Made by a program: the position numbers and the translations under genes
Assembly: GCF_001687545.1 (NCBI RefSeq)
Contig: NZ_CP016545.1
Coordinates: 2,341,001-2,405,000 of the forward strand
Length of the DNA stretch: 64,000 nucleotides
Reading direction: 5' to 3'
Source of the DNA: Paraurantiacibacter namhicola
GTDB taxonomy: Bacteria > Pseudomonadota > Alphaproteobacteria > Sphingomonadales > Sphingomonadaceae
Notes under the pieces: model-generated
The model's input: only the letters and a program-made list of their open reading frames with translations
The model's database searches: none
What the model was told of the DNA's origin: nothing
Shown here: one piece after another, positions 1-8,074 of the stretch
Layout: every line of letters starts with the position of its first letter
Numbering within the stretch: the first letter of the stretch is position 1

Positions 1-1130
1 CCGAGGAGCAGGAGCTGCTGGGCGCAAATATCTCCACCGGCCTTTCGGTGGACACCACCAGCGTGGGTCTGACCGCACTGACCGCCAACCTTGCCCCGTC
101 GCTGATGCTGATGGCCGATGTGGTGCGCAACCCGGCCTTCGATGCCAATGTGACGCAGCGTGTGCGCGACCAGCGCCTCGCCGCCATCGACCAGCAGCTC
201 GCCAGCCCCACGGGCCTTGCCAGCCTGGCCGCCGGGCCGCTGATCTTCGGCGATGACCACCCTTACGGTTCTGTCGGCGCACTGGGCCGCGCGACCACGC
301 TGGGGCTGGTGACGCCCGATGCGCTGTCCAGCCTGCATGCCGCGTGGATCCGCCCCTCCAAGGCGCAGATCACCGTGGTGGGCGATGTGACCATGGAAGA
401 GCTCCTGCCGCAGCTGGAGATGGCTTTCGGCGACTGGGCCGAGCCGGCCGCTGCCGCAGGGCAGAAGGCTCCGCTCGATACCGCGCTGCCTGACGCGCGC
501 CCGCGCCTGGTGGTGATCGACCGGCCCAACAGCCCGCAAAGCGTGCTGCTGCTCGCCCGCGCTCTGCCGCTGACCGGCACCTCGCAGGGGACCGAAGCGC
601 TTGAACTGGCCAATGAAGTGATCGGCAGCGGCTTCCTCAGCCGGCTGAATTCGAACCTGCGCGAGGACAAGGGCTGGACCTATGGCATCCGCAGCACCAT
701 CACCAGCAATGCCGGGCCGCGCCTGCTGACGGTGTTCACCCCGGTCCAGTCCGACCGGACGGGCGATTCCATCCAACTGATCTTCGAGGAGATGACCGCC
801 TTCCCCGCCGCGCGCGGAGTGGACGATGTGGAATTGCAGCGCGTGACGCAGGGCAATATCCGCAACCTGCCCAACAGGTTCGAAACCAACGGCCAGGTGC
901 TGGGCGCCATCGTGCAGAACCGCCGCCTCGGCCGCCCGGACAATTACTACGCCACCCTGCCCAGCATCTACGCCGGTCTCGGCGCGCCGCAGCTCAACGC
1001 GGCCGCGGCGCAGTACCTGCAGCCGGATAATCTGGTGGTGATCGTGGTGGGTGACCGCAAGGTGATCGACAGCCAGCTGGAAGGCCTGGACATGGAGATC
1101 GAATATCTGGACGCCGCCAGCCTGCGGTAG
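1..1130 (+). CDS. M16 family metallopeptidase, C-terminal part (5' end outside window)
   Basis: The reading frame is already open at the left edge, so the gene begins upstream and the GTG at 48 is only an internal codon. About 375 residues are visible. They contain the usual C-terminal half of an M16 (pitrilysin-type) peptidase: a central domain ending near the linker at about nt 520, then a second M16 domain with the FLSRLNSNLRED...GWTYG signature (nt 640-690), the Arg/Tyr substrate-binding region of the family. The zinc motif HxxEH would lie in the missing N-terminal part. In the family these are periplasmic or secreted processing peptidases; the exact substrate cannot be told. Confidence 0.9.
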   Translation, partial: EEQELLGANISTGLSVDTTSVGLTALTANLAPSLMLMADVVRNPAFDANVTQRVRDQRLAAIDQQLASPTGLASLAAGPLIFGDDHPYGSVGALGRATTLGLVTPDALSSLHAAWIRPSKAQITVVGDVTMEELLPQLEMAFGDWAEPAAAAGQKAPLDTALPDARPRLVVIDRPNSPQSVLLLARALPLTGTSQGTEALELANEVIGSGFLSRLNSNLREDKGWTYGIRSTITSNAGPRLLTVFTPVQSDRTGDSIQLIFEEMTAFPAARGVDDVELQRVTQGNIRNLPNRFETNGQVLGAIVQNRRLGRPDNYYATLPSIYAGLGAPQLNAAAAQYLQPDNLVVIVVGDRKVIDSQLEGLDMEIEYLDAASLR

Positions 1131-1140
1131 AATTTTCGCT

Positions 1141-1222
1141 CTCTCAACCGCTCATGCGGAGCTTGTCGAAGCAGGATGGCTGGCACGGCGCCAGTCACCC
1201 TTCGACAAGCTCAGGGTGAGCG
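1141..1222. repeat. Sphingomonad-type intergenic inverted repeat
   Basis: Two inverted arms face each other: ACCGCTCATGCGGAGCTTGTCGAA at about 1147-1170 and TTCGACAAGCTCAGGGTGAGCGG at 1201-1223. The second arm matches, as I recall it, a very common intergenic repeat of Sphingomonadales genomes. It sits between the converging ends of the peptidase gene and trmL, where a folded RNA could act as a transcription stop. No T-run follows, so a classical terminator is not claimed. Confidence 0.75.
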
Positions 1223-1229
1223 GAGAACT

Positions 1230-1685
1230 TTAAGGCGTGGGCCGCAAAGCCTGATAGGCCGCCGCCGTTACCGTGTTGGCGAGGTTGAGGCTGCGGATGT
1301 GCGGCGATCGCATCGGCAGGTGGAATTGCCGGTCCGCATGGGCCGCGCGGATGGCGGGCGGGATACCCTGCGTCTCGCTGCCGAAAACGAGATAAGCATC
1401 CTCCGGGTATTCCGCGTCGTAGAAGCTGGTCTCCCCATCCTCCTCGAACAGCAACAGCTGGTCGCCGCGCGGCTGCCGCTCGGCCAGGAACGCCGCCCAG
1501 TCCGCGAACTCTGCCAGCCGCACATGCTGCCAGTAATCCAGCCCGCTACGCCTCAGGTGCTTGTCCGACAGCGCGAAGCCCAGCGGATGGACCAGCACCA
1601 GCTCCATATCCAGCGCCACGCAGGTGCGCCCGATGGCCCCGGTATTGTGCGGGATTTCAGGCTGGACGAGGACGATGGCGGTCAT
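1230..1685 (-). CDS. trmL: tRNA (cytidine(34)-2'-O)-methyltransferase TrmL
   Basis: 151 residues, the normal length of this SPOUT-class enzyme, which methylates the ribose of the wobble nucleotide in tRNA-Leu isoacceptors using S-adenosylmethionine. The three SPOUT motifs are in order: NTGAIGRTC near residue 14, LVFGSETQGIP near 100, and the C-terminal knot motif RSLNLANTVTAAAYQAL. The ATG at 1685 begins MTAIVLVQPEIPHNTG, as in homologues. It is transcribed toward the M16 gene and diverges from the orphan secreted protein at 1798. Confidence 0.95.
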   Translation of the reverse strand: MTAIVLVQPEIPHNTGAIGRTCVALDMELVLVHPLGFALSDKHLRRSGLDYWQHVRLAEFADWAAFLAERQPRGDQLLLFEEDGETSFYDAEYPEDAYLVFGSETQGIPPAIRAAHADRQFHLPMRSPHIRSLNLANTVTAAAYQALRPTP

Positions 1686-1704
1686 GCTAATCCGTTGGAC
1701 CTAT

Positions 1705-1732
1705 ATGCTATTTTCTGCCTTTTGATTGACAA
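1705..1732 (-). promoter_or_regulatory. Candidate sigma-70-like promoter of trmL
   Basis: On the minus strand TTGTCA (1732-1727) is followed after 16 bases by TAGCAT (1710-1705), about 20 bases before the trmL start. The region is AT-rich compared with its surroundings. This is a pattern match only. Confidence 0.3.
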
Positions 1733-1797
1733 TTTTCTTGCTGGTCCAGACAAGGTTCTGGTCTATTTCAGGCAACATTTTGCGAGGGGCCGCACAC

Positions 1798-2430
1798 ATG
1801 CGCAGGGTATCGTTCTTTCTTTGTATTTCAGCTTTTAGCGCAGGCGCCGCATCAGCGGTTGCGCAAGAAGCTCCAGAAGAGCCCAAATGCGAATTGCACG
1901 TCTGGTCGGCGGAGAAATTCGACGACATTCCCCTTATCGTCGGGCAGCTCCATTTTGGACGGGGCCGCAGCGATGTACCCCAAGATTTCGAATCCATTGC
2001 GACTCCCGAATTGCAAATATCGGCAGTGATAGAGGCTGATCCGGTTACCGCACTCGGACTTCCACCTGACACAAAGGTAATACCTCACCTTACCTCGGAA
2101 GACCTGAATACTACCAACAAAAGGAAAGGTCGGCGCGAAGATTCCTCAAACCCGTGCTATTTCGAGCTACACATTCGCGATCATAAATTGATTCAAGATA
2201 TTGTCTGGGGCGACCGCTTTCTAACCGGATTTGATTTTCGGTATTACACCGATAATGAAAAATGGACCTATCGCCACAAGGGTAAAGGAGGCAATAAATT
2301 AAAGCTATTCCCAATTGAGGAAGGAACCGACTTCGAAGACGTAGAGCAGAAGATCGCTACCGGAATCGCGGACAATTTTCTTGAATATGCGAAAAATGCC
2401 AAGCCAAGAATAAAACGCAAAATATCGTAA
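1798..2430 (+). CDS. Secreted protein of unknown function, AT-richer than neighbours
   Basis: I do not recognise a family. The ATG at 1798 opens a typical Sec signal peptide (MRRVSFFLCISAFSAGAASA, cleavage near AVAQ), which is why it is preferred over the upstream in-frame ATG at 1726. The mature part of about 185 residues is soluble, has two cysteines (near residues 30 and 123 of the precursor) that could form a disulfide, and ends in a very basic tail (KPRIKRKIS). Codon use is clearly richer in A and T (many AAA, AAT, ATA, TTT) than in neighbouring genes, which suggests recent acquisition. It stands alone between trmL and gatB. Confidence 0.7.
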   Translation: MRRVSFFLCISAFSAGAASAVAQEAPEEPKCELHVWSAEKFDDIPLIVGQLHFGRGRSDVPQDFESIATPELQISAVIEADPVTALGLPPDTKVIPHLTSEDLNTTNKRKGRREDSSNPCYFELHIRDHKLIQDIVWGDRFLTGFDFRYYTDNEKWTYRHKGKGGNKLKLFPIEEGTDFEDVEQKIATGIADNFLEYAKNAKPRIKRKIS

Positions 2431-2480
2431 GCGTTCGACCTCGGATCAGAAAAGATCGGTGGCTTGCCGTGCGGCGGTGA

Positions 2481-3986
2481 CTACCCCAATTTGTCCTTCA
2501 AAATCTGGTTCACGACAGCCGGGTTCGCCTTGCCCTGCATGGCCTTCATGGTCTGGCCGACGAAGAAGCCGAACAGCTTGTCCTTGCCCGCCTTGTACTG
2601 TTCCACCTTGTCGCCATTGGCGGCGATGATGTCGTCCACGGCGGCTTCGATGGCGCCAGTATCGCTGACCTGCTTCAGGCCTTCCGCCTCGGCGATTTCG
2701 GAGGGGTCGCGGCCGGTTTTCAGGACGATTTCGTAAATTTCCTTGGCCTGGCCGCCGGAAATCTCGCCCTTGTCCTGCATCGCCAGTATCTGCGCCTGCG
2801 CGGCGGCAGTGGCGTGGGCGGGGTTGGCTTCATCGCCCAGCGACTTCATCACGCCCGGCGCGACCGAGAGCGCCCAGTTGGCGACCTGCGTCGAGACCTT
2901 GGCTTCCGGCTTGCCGGTGGCCTTGGCTGTTTCCTCCAGCAGCTGCTCGAAACGGGCGAAGGTTTCCACTTCCGCCGTCAGTTCGCGCGCGTTGTAATCG
3001 GTCAGGCCCAGCTCGCCGGTGTAGCGGGCGCGCTTGGCGTCCGGCAATTCGGGCAGGCTGGCCTTGCAGTCGTCCACGAAGCTCTGCTCCAGAACCAGCG
3101 GCAGCAGGTCCGGATCGGGGAAGTAGCGGTAATCATGCGCGTCTTCCTTGCTGCGCATAGTCCGCGTCGTGCCGGTGCCGGGGTCGAACAGGCGCGTTTC
3201 CTGGTCCACGCTGCCGCCATCTTCCAGCACGCCGACCTGGCGGTTCGCCTCGTATTCGATGACCTGCATCACGAAGCGCACGGAATTGACGTTCTTCGTC
3301 TCGGTCCGCGTGCCCAGCTCCGTGTCGCCCACCTTGCGGACGGACACGTTGACGTCAGCGCGCATGGAGCCTTCTTCCATGTTCCCGTCGCAGCTGCCGA
3401 CATAGCGCAGGATGCTGCGCAGCTTGCGGACATAGGCGCCCGCTTCGGCCGGGCTGGTCATGTCCGGGCGGCTGACGATTTCCATCAGCGCCACGCCGCT
3501 GCGGTTGAGGTCGACATAGGACATGGTGGGATGCTGGTCATGCATCAGCTTGCCCGCATCCTGCTCGATATGGATGCGCTCGATCCCGATGACCTTGTCT
3601 TGCGCGATGCCCGCCTTCTCGTCCGCGTCGATAGTCAGCGATCCCTCGCCCACGATCGGGTGGTAAAGCTGGCTGATCTGGTAGCCCTGCGGCAAGTCGG
3701 CGTAGAAGTAATTCTTGCGGTCGAAGCGCGACCACTTGTTGATCTGCGCATCGATGGCGAGGCCCGTGCGCACCGCCTGGCGGATGCATTCCTGGTTCGG
3801 CACGGGCAGCATGCCGGGCATGGCCGCATCCACCAGGCTGACATTGCTGTTCGGCTCCGCCCCGAAGGCGGTCGCAGCGCCGCTGAACAGCTTGGCCTGG
3901 CTGGTGACCTGGGCGTGGACTTCAAGGCCGATCACGACCTCCCATTCGCCGGTCGCGCCCTGGATGCGGTAGGTGGAATCGCTCAT
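2481..3986 (-). CDS. gatB: Asp/Glu-tRNA(Asn/Gln) amidotransferase subunit B
   Basis: 501 residues. GatB is the kinase/tRNA-binding subunit of GatCAB, which turns mischarged Glu-tRNA(Gln) and Asp-tRNA(Asn) into the correct amide forms. Visible are the N-terminal IGLEVHAQV motif (residues 19-27), MPGMLPVPN, the family signature [17 protein letters not shown], and a C-terminal YqeY-like domain. An upstream in-frame start at 4046 exists, but ATG 3986 (MSDSTYRIQ) gives the usual N-terminus. It is the last gene of a minus-strand run and is separated from gatA by two unrelated genes. Confidence 0.97.
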   Translation of the reverse strand: MSDSTYRIQGATGEWEVVIGLEVHAQVTSQAKLFSGAATAFGAEPNSNVSLVDAAMPGMLPVPNQECIRQAVRTGLAIDAQINKWSRFDRKNYFYADLPQGYQISQLYHPIVGEGSLTIDADEKAGIAQDKVIGIERIHIEQDAGKLMHDQHPTMSYVDLNRSGVALMEIVSRPDMTSPAEAGAYVRKLRSILRYVGSCDGNMEEGSMRADVNVSVRKVGDTELGTRTETKNVNSVRFVMQVIEYEANRQVGVLEDGGSVDQETRLFDPGTGTTRTMRSKEDAHDYRYFPDPDLLPLVLEQSFVDDCKASLPELPDAKRARYTGELGLTDYNARELTAEVETFARFEQLLEETAKATGKPEAKVSTQVANWALSVAPGVMKSLGDEANPAHATAAAQAQILAMQDKGEISGGQAKEIYEIVLKTGRDPSEIAEAEGLKQVSDTGAIEAAVDDIIAANGDKVEQYKAGKDKLFGFFVGQTMKAMQGKANPAVVNQILKDKLG

Positions 3987-4049
3987 GTCAAATGTCTCTG
4001 TATGCGTGTTCGCAAGTGCCTGTCCGCGATAGCGCGGGGGGCGCACAAT

Positions 4050-5138
4050 TCAAGCGTCAGCGGGCTTTCGGCGCGGCAGCAGGCGATTGCGGAGCGCCTT
4101 CGTCACCGGCAGTTCGAACAGCAGGTGGACCACCACGCCCGCCGCGCTGGCAGCCGCGAACAGCAGCACATGCGCGATCCCGTCCCCCAGCGGTGCGATG
4201 AAGCGCTGCAGCACGGCCAGCACGGGCACATGGACGAGGTAGATGGCATAGCTCGCCCCGCCCAGCAGGACGGCAAACTGCGGCACGCGCACGCGGTCCT
4301 CCACGCACAGCAGGCCGTACAGCGTCAGGCCGAAGGCAAGCCCACCAAGCGGGATCAGCAGGTTCCCCCAGCTGGTGTAATCGAGCGTGCCCGTGCGGCT
4401 CCAGCCGAAGACCACCCAGCTGGCCGAATAAGCGACTACCAGCACCAAGCCGAGCACCAGCGGCCACCAGCTGTCGACGCGGCGGCGCGCGGCCAGCAGC
4501 GCCACCAGCGCGCCGATCACGAAATCGAGCACGAAGCTGGACAGCACCATGGCGCCAACGCCTTCCACCGGATTGCCGCCCGCGATCATCGCCATCTGCC
4601 ACAGCACCGCCAGCGTCCACGCGCCGAACAGGGCGAGGCCGGCCGTGCGATTGGCGATGGCGACACAGAAGGCGAGGTAGAACAGGATCTCGTGCCGCAG
4701 CGTCCACACCACATTGGGCACGGGCATGGCGGTGCTGGGATAAAGCAGCAGCGACGTCCCCGCCTCCGCCGCGCTTGGCATTTCGCCCATCAGCGTACGC
4801 AGCACGATCCAGCCGCCCACCACCAGCCACAGCAGCGGATACAGCCGGATGAAGCGCTTCAAGGCGTAAGGCCATGCCTTCGCCGTCTGTCCCACATCGG
4901 CGCGATGGACGTATGTGATGATAAAGCCGGACAGGACGAAGAAGAAGTCCACGCCGAATTGCAGCGGCCCGGTCCAGATGCTGGTGGCGAGGCCGTTGAA
5001 GCTGGCCGTTGCATTCACATGGAACGCCACCACCGCCAGCGCCGCGATGCCGCGCCCCATCTCCACCGTGCGCAGCTTGCCGGGATGGCCGGGCGGTGTT
5101 GGCGCGGAGCCGGCGGGTCTGGTTGTCGCAGCTGTCAT
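4050..5138 (-). CDS. Acyltransferase family 3 membrane protein (OafA/YrhL type)
   Basis: 362 residues with about ten hydrophobic segments, typical of the acyltransferase-3 family, which transfers acyl groups to sugars of surface polysaccharides or other membrane acceptors. The N-terminal block has the family pattern: EMGRGIAALAVVAFHV (with the key His) near residues 26-41 and FFFVLSGFIITYV after it. It lies between the methyltransferase gene and gatB on the same strand, 63 bases before the gatB start. The true acceptor cannot be predicted. It may act with the adjacent methyltransferase on a surface glycan, but that is inference from position only. Confidence 0.88.
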   Translation of the reverse strand: MTAATTRPAGSAPTPPGHPGKLRTVEMGRGIAALAVVAFHVNATASFNGLATSIWTGPLQFGVDFFFVLSGFIITYVHRADVGQTAKAWPYALKRFIRLYPLLWLVVGGWIVLRTLMGEMPSAAEAGTSLLLYPSTAMPVPNVVWTLRHEILFYLAFCVAIANRTAGLALFGAWTLAVLWQMAMIAGGNPVEGVGAMVLSSFVLDFVIGALVALLAARRRVDSWWPLVLGLVLVVAYSASWVVFGWSRTGTLDYTSWGNLLIPLGGLAFGLTLYGLLCVEDRVRVPQFAVLLGGASYAIYLVHVPVLAVLQRFIAPLGDGIAHVLLFAAASAAGVVVHLLFELPVTKALRNRLLPRRKPADA

Positions 5139-5180
5139 GGTCGAGCGGAGCGATAGCCGCCTGTGTGCAGCGCGCGCAAG

Positions 5181-6143
5181 CTATGCCGCCACTTCGAACC
5201 ATAACGATCCCGGCTCCGCATCGGGCCTTCGGGCGAGGCCGGGGAAGGCCGCTGCCGCCCGCTCGGGATGCGCGTGGTGCAGCCAGTTCAGCGCCAGCAG
5301 CACGCGGTAGCGCGGCGAATGGGCGAGCATGGTCTCCAGCAAATATTGCTCGTTCCAGAGGCGCCGCTCCTCGCGCAGCCAGCGTTCCGGGTAATCGCGC
5401 GGTGTGAAAACGTCATGCACATGCACCACCACGCCCTTCGCCAGGCGCGGGATGATCCGCTGGTATTCGGTCAGCACGTCGCCGAAAGGCCGGATGACAT
5501 GGCTGGAGTCGATGAACAGCATATCGCCCGCCTGAAGGCTGTCGAAGATGCCGCGGTCCACGTCCTCGACCCGTTCGCGCACGACATTCACGCCCAGCTC
5601 TTCCAGCCAGCGCATCTCATAAGGCTCTATGCAGGTGTGATCGCAGCGATAGGCATCGTCGGTGCGGGCGGCATGGGCGATGGCGGCAGCGGCCATGCGG
5701 GTGGAAAAGCCGCTGCCGATCTCCACCAGCCGGCGCGGCTTCAGCGTGCGGATCATGGCATAAAGCGCGTCCGCATCCCCCTCCCCGAAATTGCCATTGC
5801 CGTAATGGAAGGCGAGGCCGGGCTGCGGCGCGGCGGCGAATTGCGACAGCTCTTCGGCGTAATCGAACCGCTCCAGCAGGGCGAGCTGGCCCGCCTCGTC
5901 CAGGTCCAGCCCCGGCAGGTCGCGCGGCTGCGTGACATCGGCAGGCAGGTCCGCATCGGCATATGTTGGGTGGTAGTAATGCGTGGAGCGAAGCTGCACC
6001 CGCGCCCGGTCGGCCGCTTTCTGGAGCGCAGGGAAATCCGCAGGACGGCGGCACGCCGCACGCAGCAATGGCGCAATGAGCCGGACCAGCAGGGCGAGGA
6101 AGAGGTCGGCCAGCCGGTCCGTAAGGCTGCGCTTGCCTACCAC
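5181..6143 (-). CDS. Class I SAM-dependent methyltransferase-like protein
   Basis: About 320 residues. The core shows a glycine-rich SAM-binding motif ([14 protein letters not shown]) followed by CIEPYE, where the acidic residue would bind the ribose, and the acidic strand [16 protein letters not shown]. This resembles sugar or small-molecule methyltransferases of the Methyltransf_24 type. There is no ATG at the start. GTG codons at 6146 and 6143 overlap the gatA stop (6139-6137), with a good GGAGA ribosome site just upstream in gatA, so translation is probably coupled to gatA. An N-terminal hydrophobic stretch ([14 protein letters not shown]) may anchor it to the membrane. Substrate unknown. 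Confidence 0.8.
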   Translation of the reverse strand: MVGKRSLTDRLADLFLALLVRLIAPLLRAACRRPADFPALQKAADRARVQLRSTHYYHPTYADADLPADVTQPRDLPGLDLDEAGQLALLERFDYAEELSQFAAAPQPGLAFHYGNGNFGEGDADALYAMIRTLKPRRLVEIGSGFSTRMAAAAIAHAARTDDAYRCDHTCIEPYEMRWLEELGVNVVRERVEDVDRGIFDSLQAGDMLFIDSSHVIRPFGDVLTEYQRIIPRLAKGVVVHVHDVFTPRDYPERWLREERRLWNEQYLLETMLAHSPRYRVLLALNWLHHAHPERAAAAFPGLARRPDAEPGSLWFEVAA

Positions 6144-7624
6144 CACTTCTCCGGCTGGGCGGTGAACCCGGCGCGCTGTTCGATGGCTAGGGCTGCGTTC
6201 AGCACGCCCTGTTCGTCCATCTGCTGGCCGATTAGATGGAGGCCCAAGGGCAGACCGTCCGCGTCCTGTCCGCCCGGCACGCTCATGGCCGGGAGACCGG
6301 CCAGCGAAGCGGGCACGGCGAAGACGTCGTTCAGATACATGGCCAGCGGATCGTCGCTCTTGTCGCCAAGCGCGAAGGCGGCGGTGGGCGTGGTAGGGGT
6401 GAGCACCACGTCGCAATCGTGCCACGCCTCGGCAAAGTCGCGCTGCACCAGCGTGCGCACCTTCATCGCCTGGGTGTAGTATGCGTCGTAGAAACCGGCG
6501 CTGAGCACATAGGTGCCGATCAGGATGCGGCGCTTCACCTCTTCCCCGAAGCCATCGGCGCGGGTGGCGGCGTACATGTCCTGCAAGTTCGCGCCTTCGG
6601 GCAGGTCGCGCAGGCCGTATCGCACGCCGTCATAGCGGGCGAGGTTGCTGGAGGCTTCGGCAGGAGCGACGATATAATAGGCGGGCAGCGCATACTTGGT
6701 GTGCGGCAGGGAGATGTCGACGATCTGTGCGCCCGCATCGCGCAGCATGTCCGCGCCCTTGTCCCACAGGTCCAGGATGGCCTGGTCCGTGCCCTCCATC
6801 CGGTATTCCCTGGGGATGCCGACCCGCTTGCCCTTCAGGTCTGCGTCCAGCGCAGCCGACCAGTCCGGCACGGGCGCATCGAGGCTGGTGGAATCCTTCG
6901 CATCGAAGCCTGCCATGGCTTCCAGCATGATGGCGCAATCTTCCACGCTGCGGGCCATGGGGCCTGCCTGATCGAGGCTGCTGGCAAAGGCCACCGTGCC
7001 CCAACGCGAACAGCGGCCATAAGTCGGCTTGATGCCGCAGATGCCGGTGAAGGCGGCGGGCTGGCGGATGGAGCCGCCCGTATCCGTGCCCGTGGCGGCA
7101 GCGGCAATGCGCGCGGCCACGCTGGCGCTGGAACCGCCGGAGGAACCGCCCGGTGCCAGCTTGGCATTGTCACCCCGTGCGCGGCGCCAGGGGTTGGCGA
7201 CATTGCCGAAATGGCTCGTCTCGTTGCTGGAGCCCATGGCGAATTCGTCGAGGTTCAGCTTGCCCAGCATCACGGCGCCTTCGGACCACAGATTGTGGCT
7301 GACGGTGCTTTCGTACTGCGGGGTGAAGCCTTCGAGGATGTGGCTGGCCGCCGTGGTCTGCACGCCGCGCGTGGCGAACAAATCCTTCATGCCGATCGGC
7401 ACGCCGGCCATGCGGCCAAGGTCCTTGCCCGCCTCGCGGTCCGCATCCACGAGGTCGGCGGCCTGCAGCGCGATTTCGGGCGTGGTGACGATGAAGGCGT
7501 TGAGAGCCTCGTTGGCGGCCGCGACCGCATCGTTATGTGCCTCCGCCACTTCACGCGCGGTGAAGTCGCCGGCTTTCACGCCATCGCGGATGGCCTTTAC
7601 GCCGAGATTGGTGAGTTCTGTCAT
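6137..7624 (-). CDS. gatA: Asp/Glu-tRNA(Asn/Gln) amidotransferase subunit A
   Basis: 495 residues, amidase-signature family. GatA releases ammonia from glutamine for the transamidation carried out by GatB. The catalytic Ser-cisSer-Lys triad is visible: Lys80 in [10 protein letters not shown], the cis-Ser in the [10 protein letters not shown] block (about 159-168), and the nucleophile Ser185 in [10 protein letters not shown]. It follows gatC after a gap of 114 bases that holds an inverted-repeat element, and its stop overlaps the start of the methyltransferase gene. Confidence 0.97.
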   Translation of the reverse strand: MTELTNLGVKAIRDGVKAGDFTAREVAEAHNDAVAAANEALNAFIVTTPEIALQAADLVDADREAGKDLGRMAGVPIGMKDLFATRGVQTTAASHILEGFTPQYESTVSHNLWSEGAVMLGKLNLDEFAMGSSNETSHFGNVANPWRRARGDNAKLAPGGSSGGSSASVAARIAAAATGTDTGGSIRQPAAFTGICGIKPTYGRCSRWGTVAFASSLDQAGPMARSVEDCAIMLEAMAGFDAKDSTSLDAPVPDWSAALDADLKGKRVGIPREYRMEGTDQAILDLWDKGADMLRDAGAQIVDISLPHTKYALPAYYIVAPAEASSNLARYDGVRYGLRDLPEGANLQDMYAATRADGFGEEVKRRILIGTYVLSAGFYDAYYTQAMKVRTLVQRDFAEAWHDCDVVLTPTTPTAAFALGDKSDDPLAMYLNDVFAVPASLAGLPAMSVPGGQDADGLPLGLHLIGQQMDEQGVLNAALAIEQRAGFTAQPEKWW

Positions 7625-7625
7625 C

Positions 7626-7712
7626 TTATGAGTCCCAGCGAAGGCTGGGACCTCGTCCCGCTTGCGCTTCGTCAGATTGAAGGAGACCCCGGCCTGCGCC
7701 GGGGATAACGTG
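7626..7712. repeat. Double-hairpin intergenic repeat between gatC and gatA
   Basis: Two perfect hairpins lie side by side: CCCAGC-GAAG-GCTGGG at about 7632-7647 and CCCCGGC-CTGC-GCCGGGG at about 7687-7704. Both motifs look like intergenic palindromes that I recall as frequent in sphingomonad genomes. The element sits inside an operon, so in the mRNA it would form stem-loops between two cistrons and could change the relative yield or stability of gatC and gatA messages. Confidence 0.75.
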
Positions 7713-7738
7713 CATGGTCACGCAGGTTGCGCGTGCGA

Positions 7739-8041
7739 TCACTCGATCACCTTGGGCACGCCGTAGAAGCCGTGTTCCGCCGCAGGCGCATTCGCCAGCA
7801 CCTTTTCGCGCACATTGCCGCCGGTCAGCGGGTCGGCGTCGATCACGTCCTCACGCAGGCGCAGGGCTTGCGGGATGACGGCGGTCATCGGTTCTACCTG
7901 GGCAGTGTCCACCTCGGCCAGCGTTTCCACCCAGTCGAGGATGTTGTTCAGTTCGGGGACCATGCGGTCCAGCTCCGCATCGTCCATCGCGATGCGCGCC
8001 AGGCCGGCAATCTTGGCCACTTCTTCACGGGTCACAGACAT
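7739..8041 (-). CDS. gatC: Asp/Glu-tRNA(Asn/Gln) amidotransferase subunit C
   Basis: 100 residues, the standard size. GatC is the small belt-like subunit that wraps GatA and GatB. The N-terminal helix pattern ([19 protein letters not shown]), the [12 protein letters not shown] segment, VEPMTAV and the C-terminal [15 protein letters not shown]...FYGVPKVIE are all typical. It begins the gatC-gatA pair, 33 bases downstream of the patatin gene on the same strand. Confidence 0.97.
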   Translation of the reverse strand: MSVTREEVAKIAGLARIAMDDAELDRMVPELNNILDWVETLAEVDTAQVEPMTAVIPQALRLREDVIDADPLTGGNVREKVLANAPAAEHGFYGVPKVIE

Positions 8042-8074
8042 GGCGCAAAGCGTTAGCCGCAGCGGCGCGCGCCA

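Noticed and set aside
2814-5156. Very long open frame on the plus strand (780 codons)
   Set aside because: It is antisense to gatB and the acyltransferase, rich in Arg, Ala and His, and has no family-like motif. It is a side effect of high GC.
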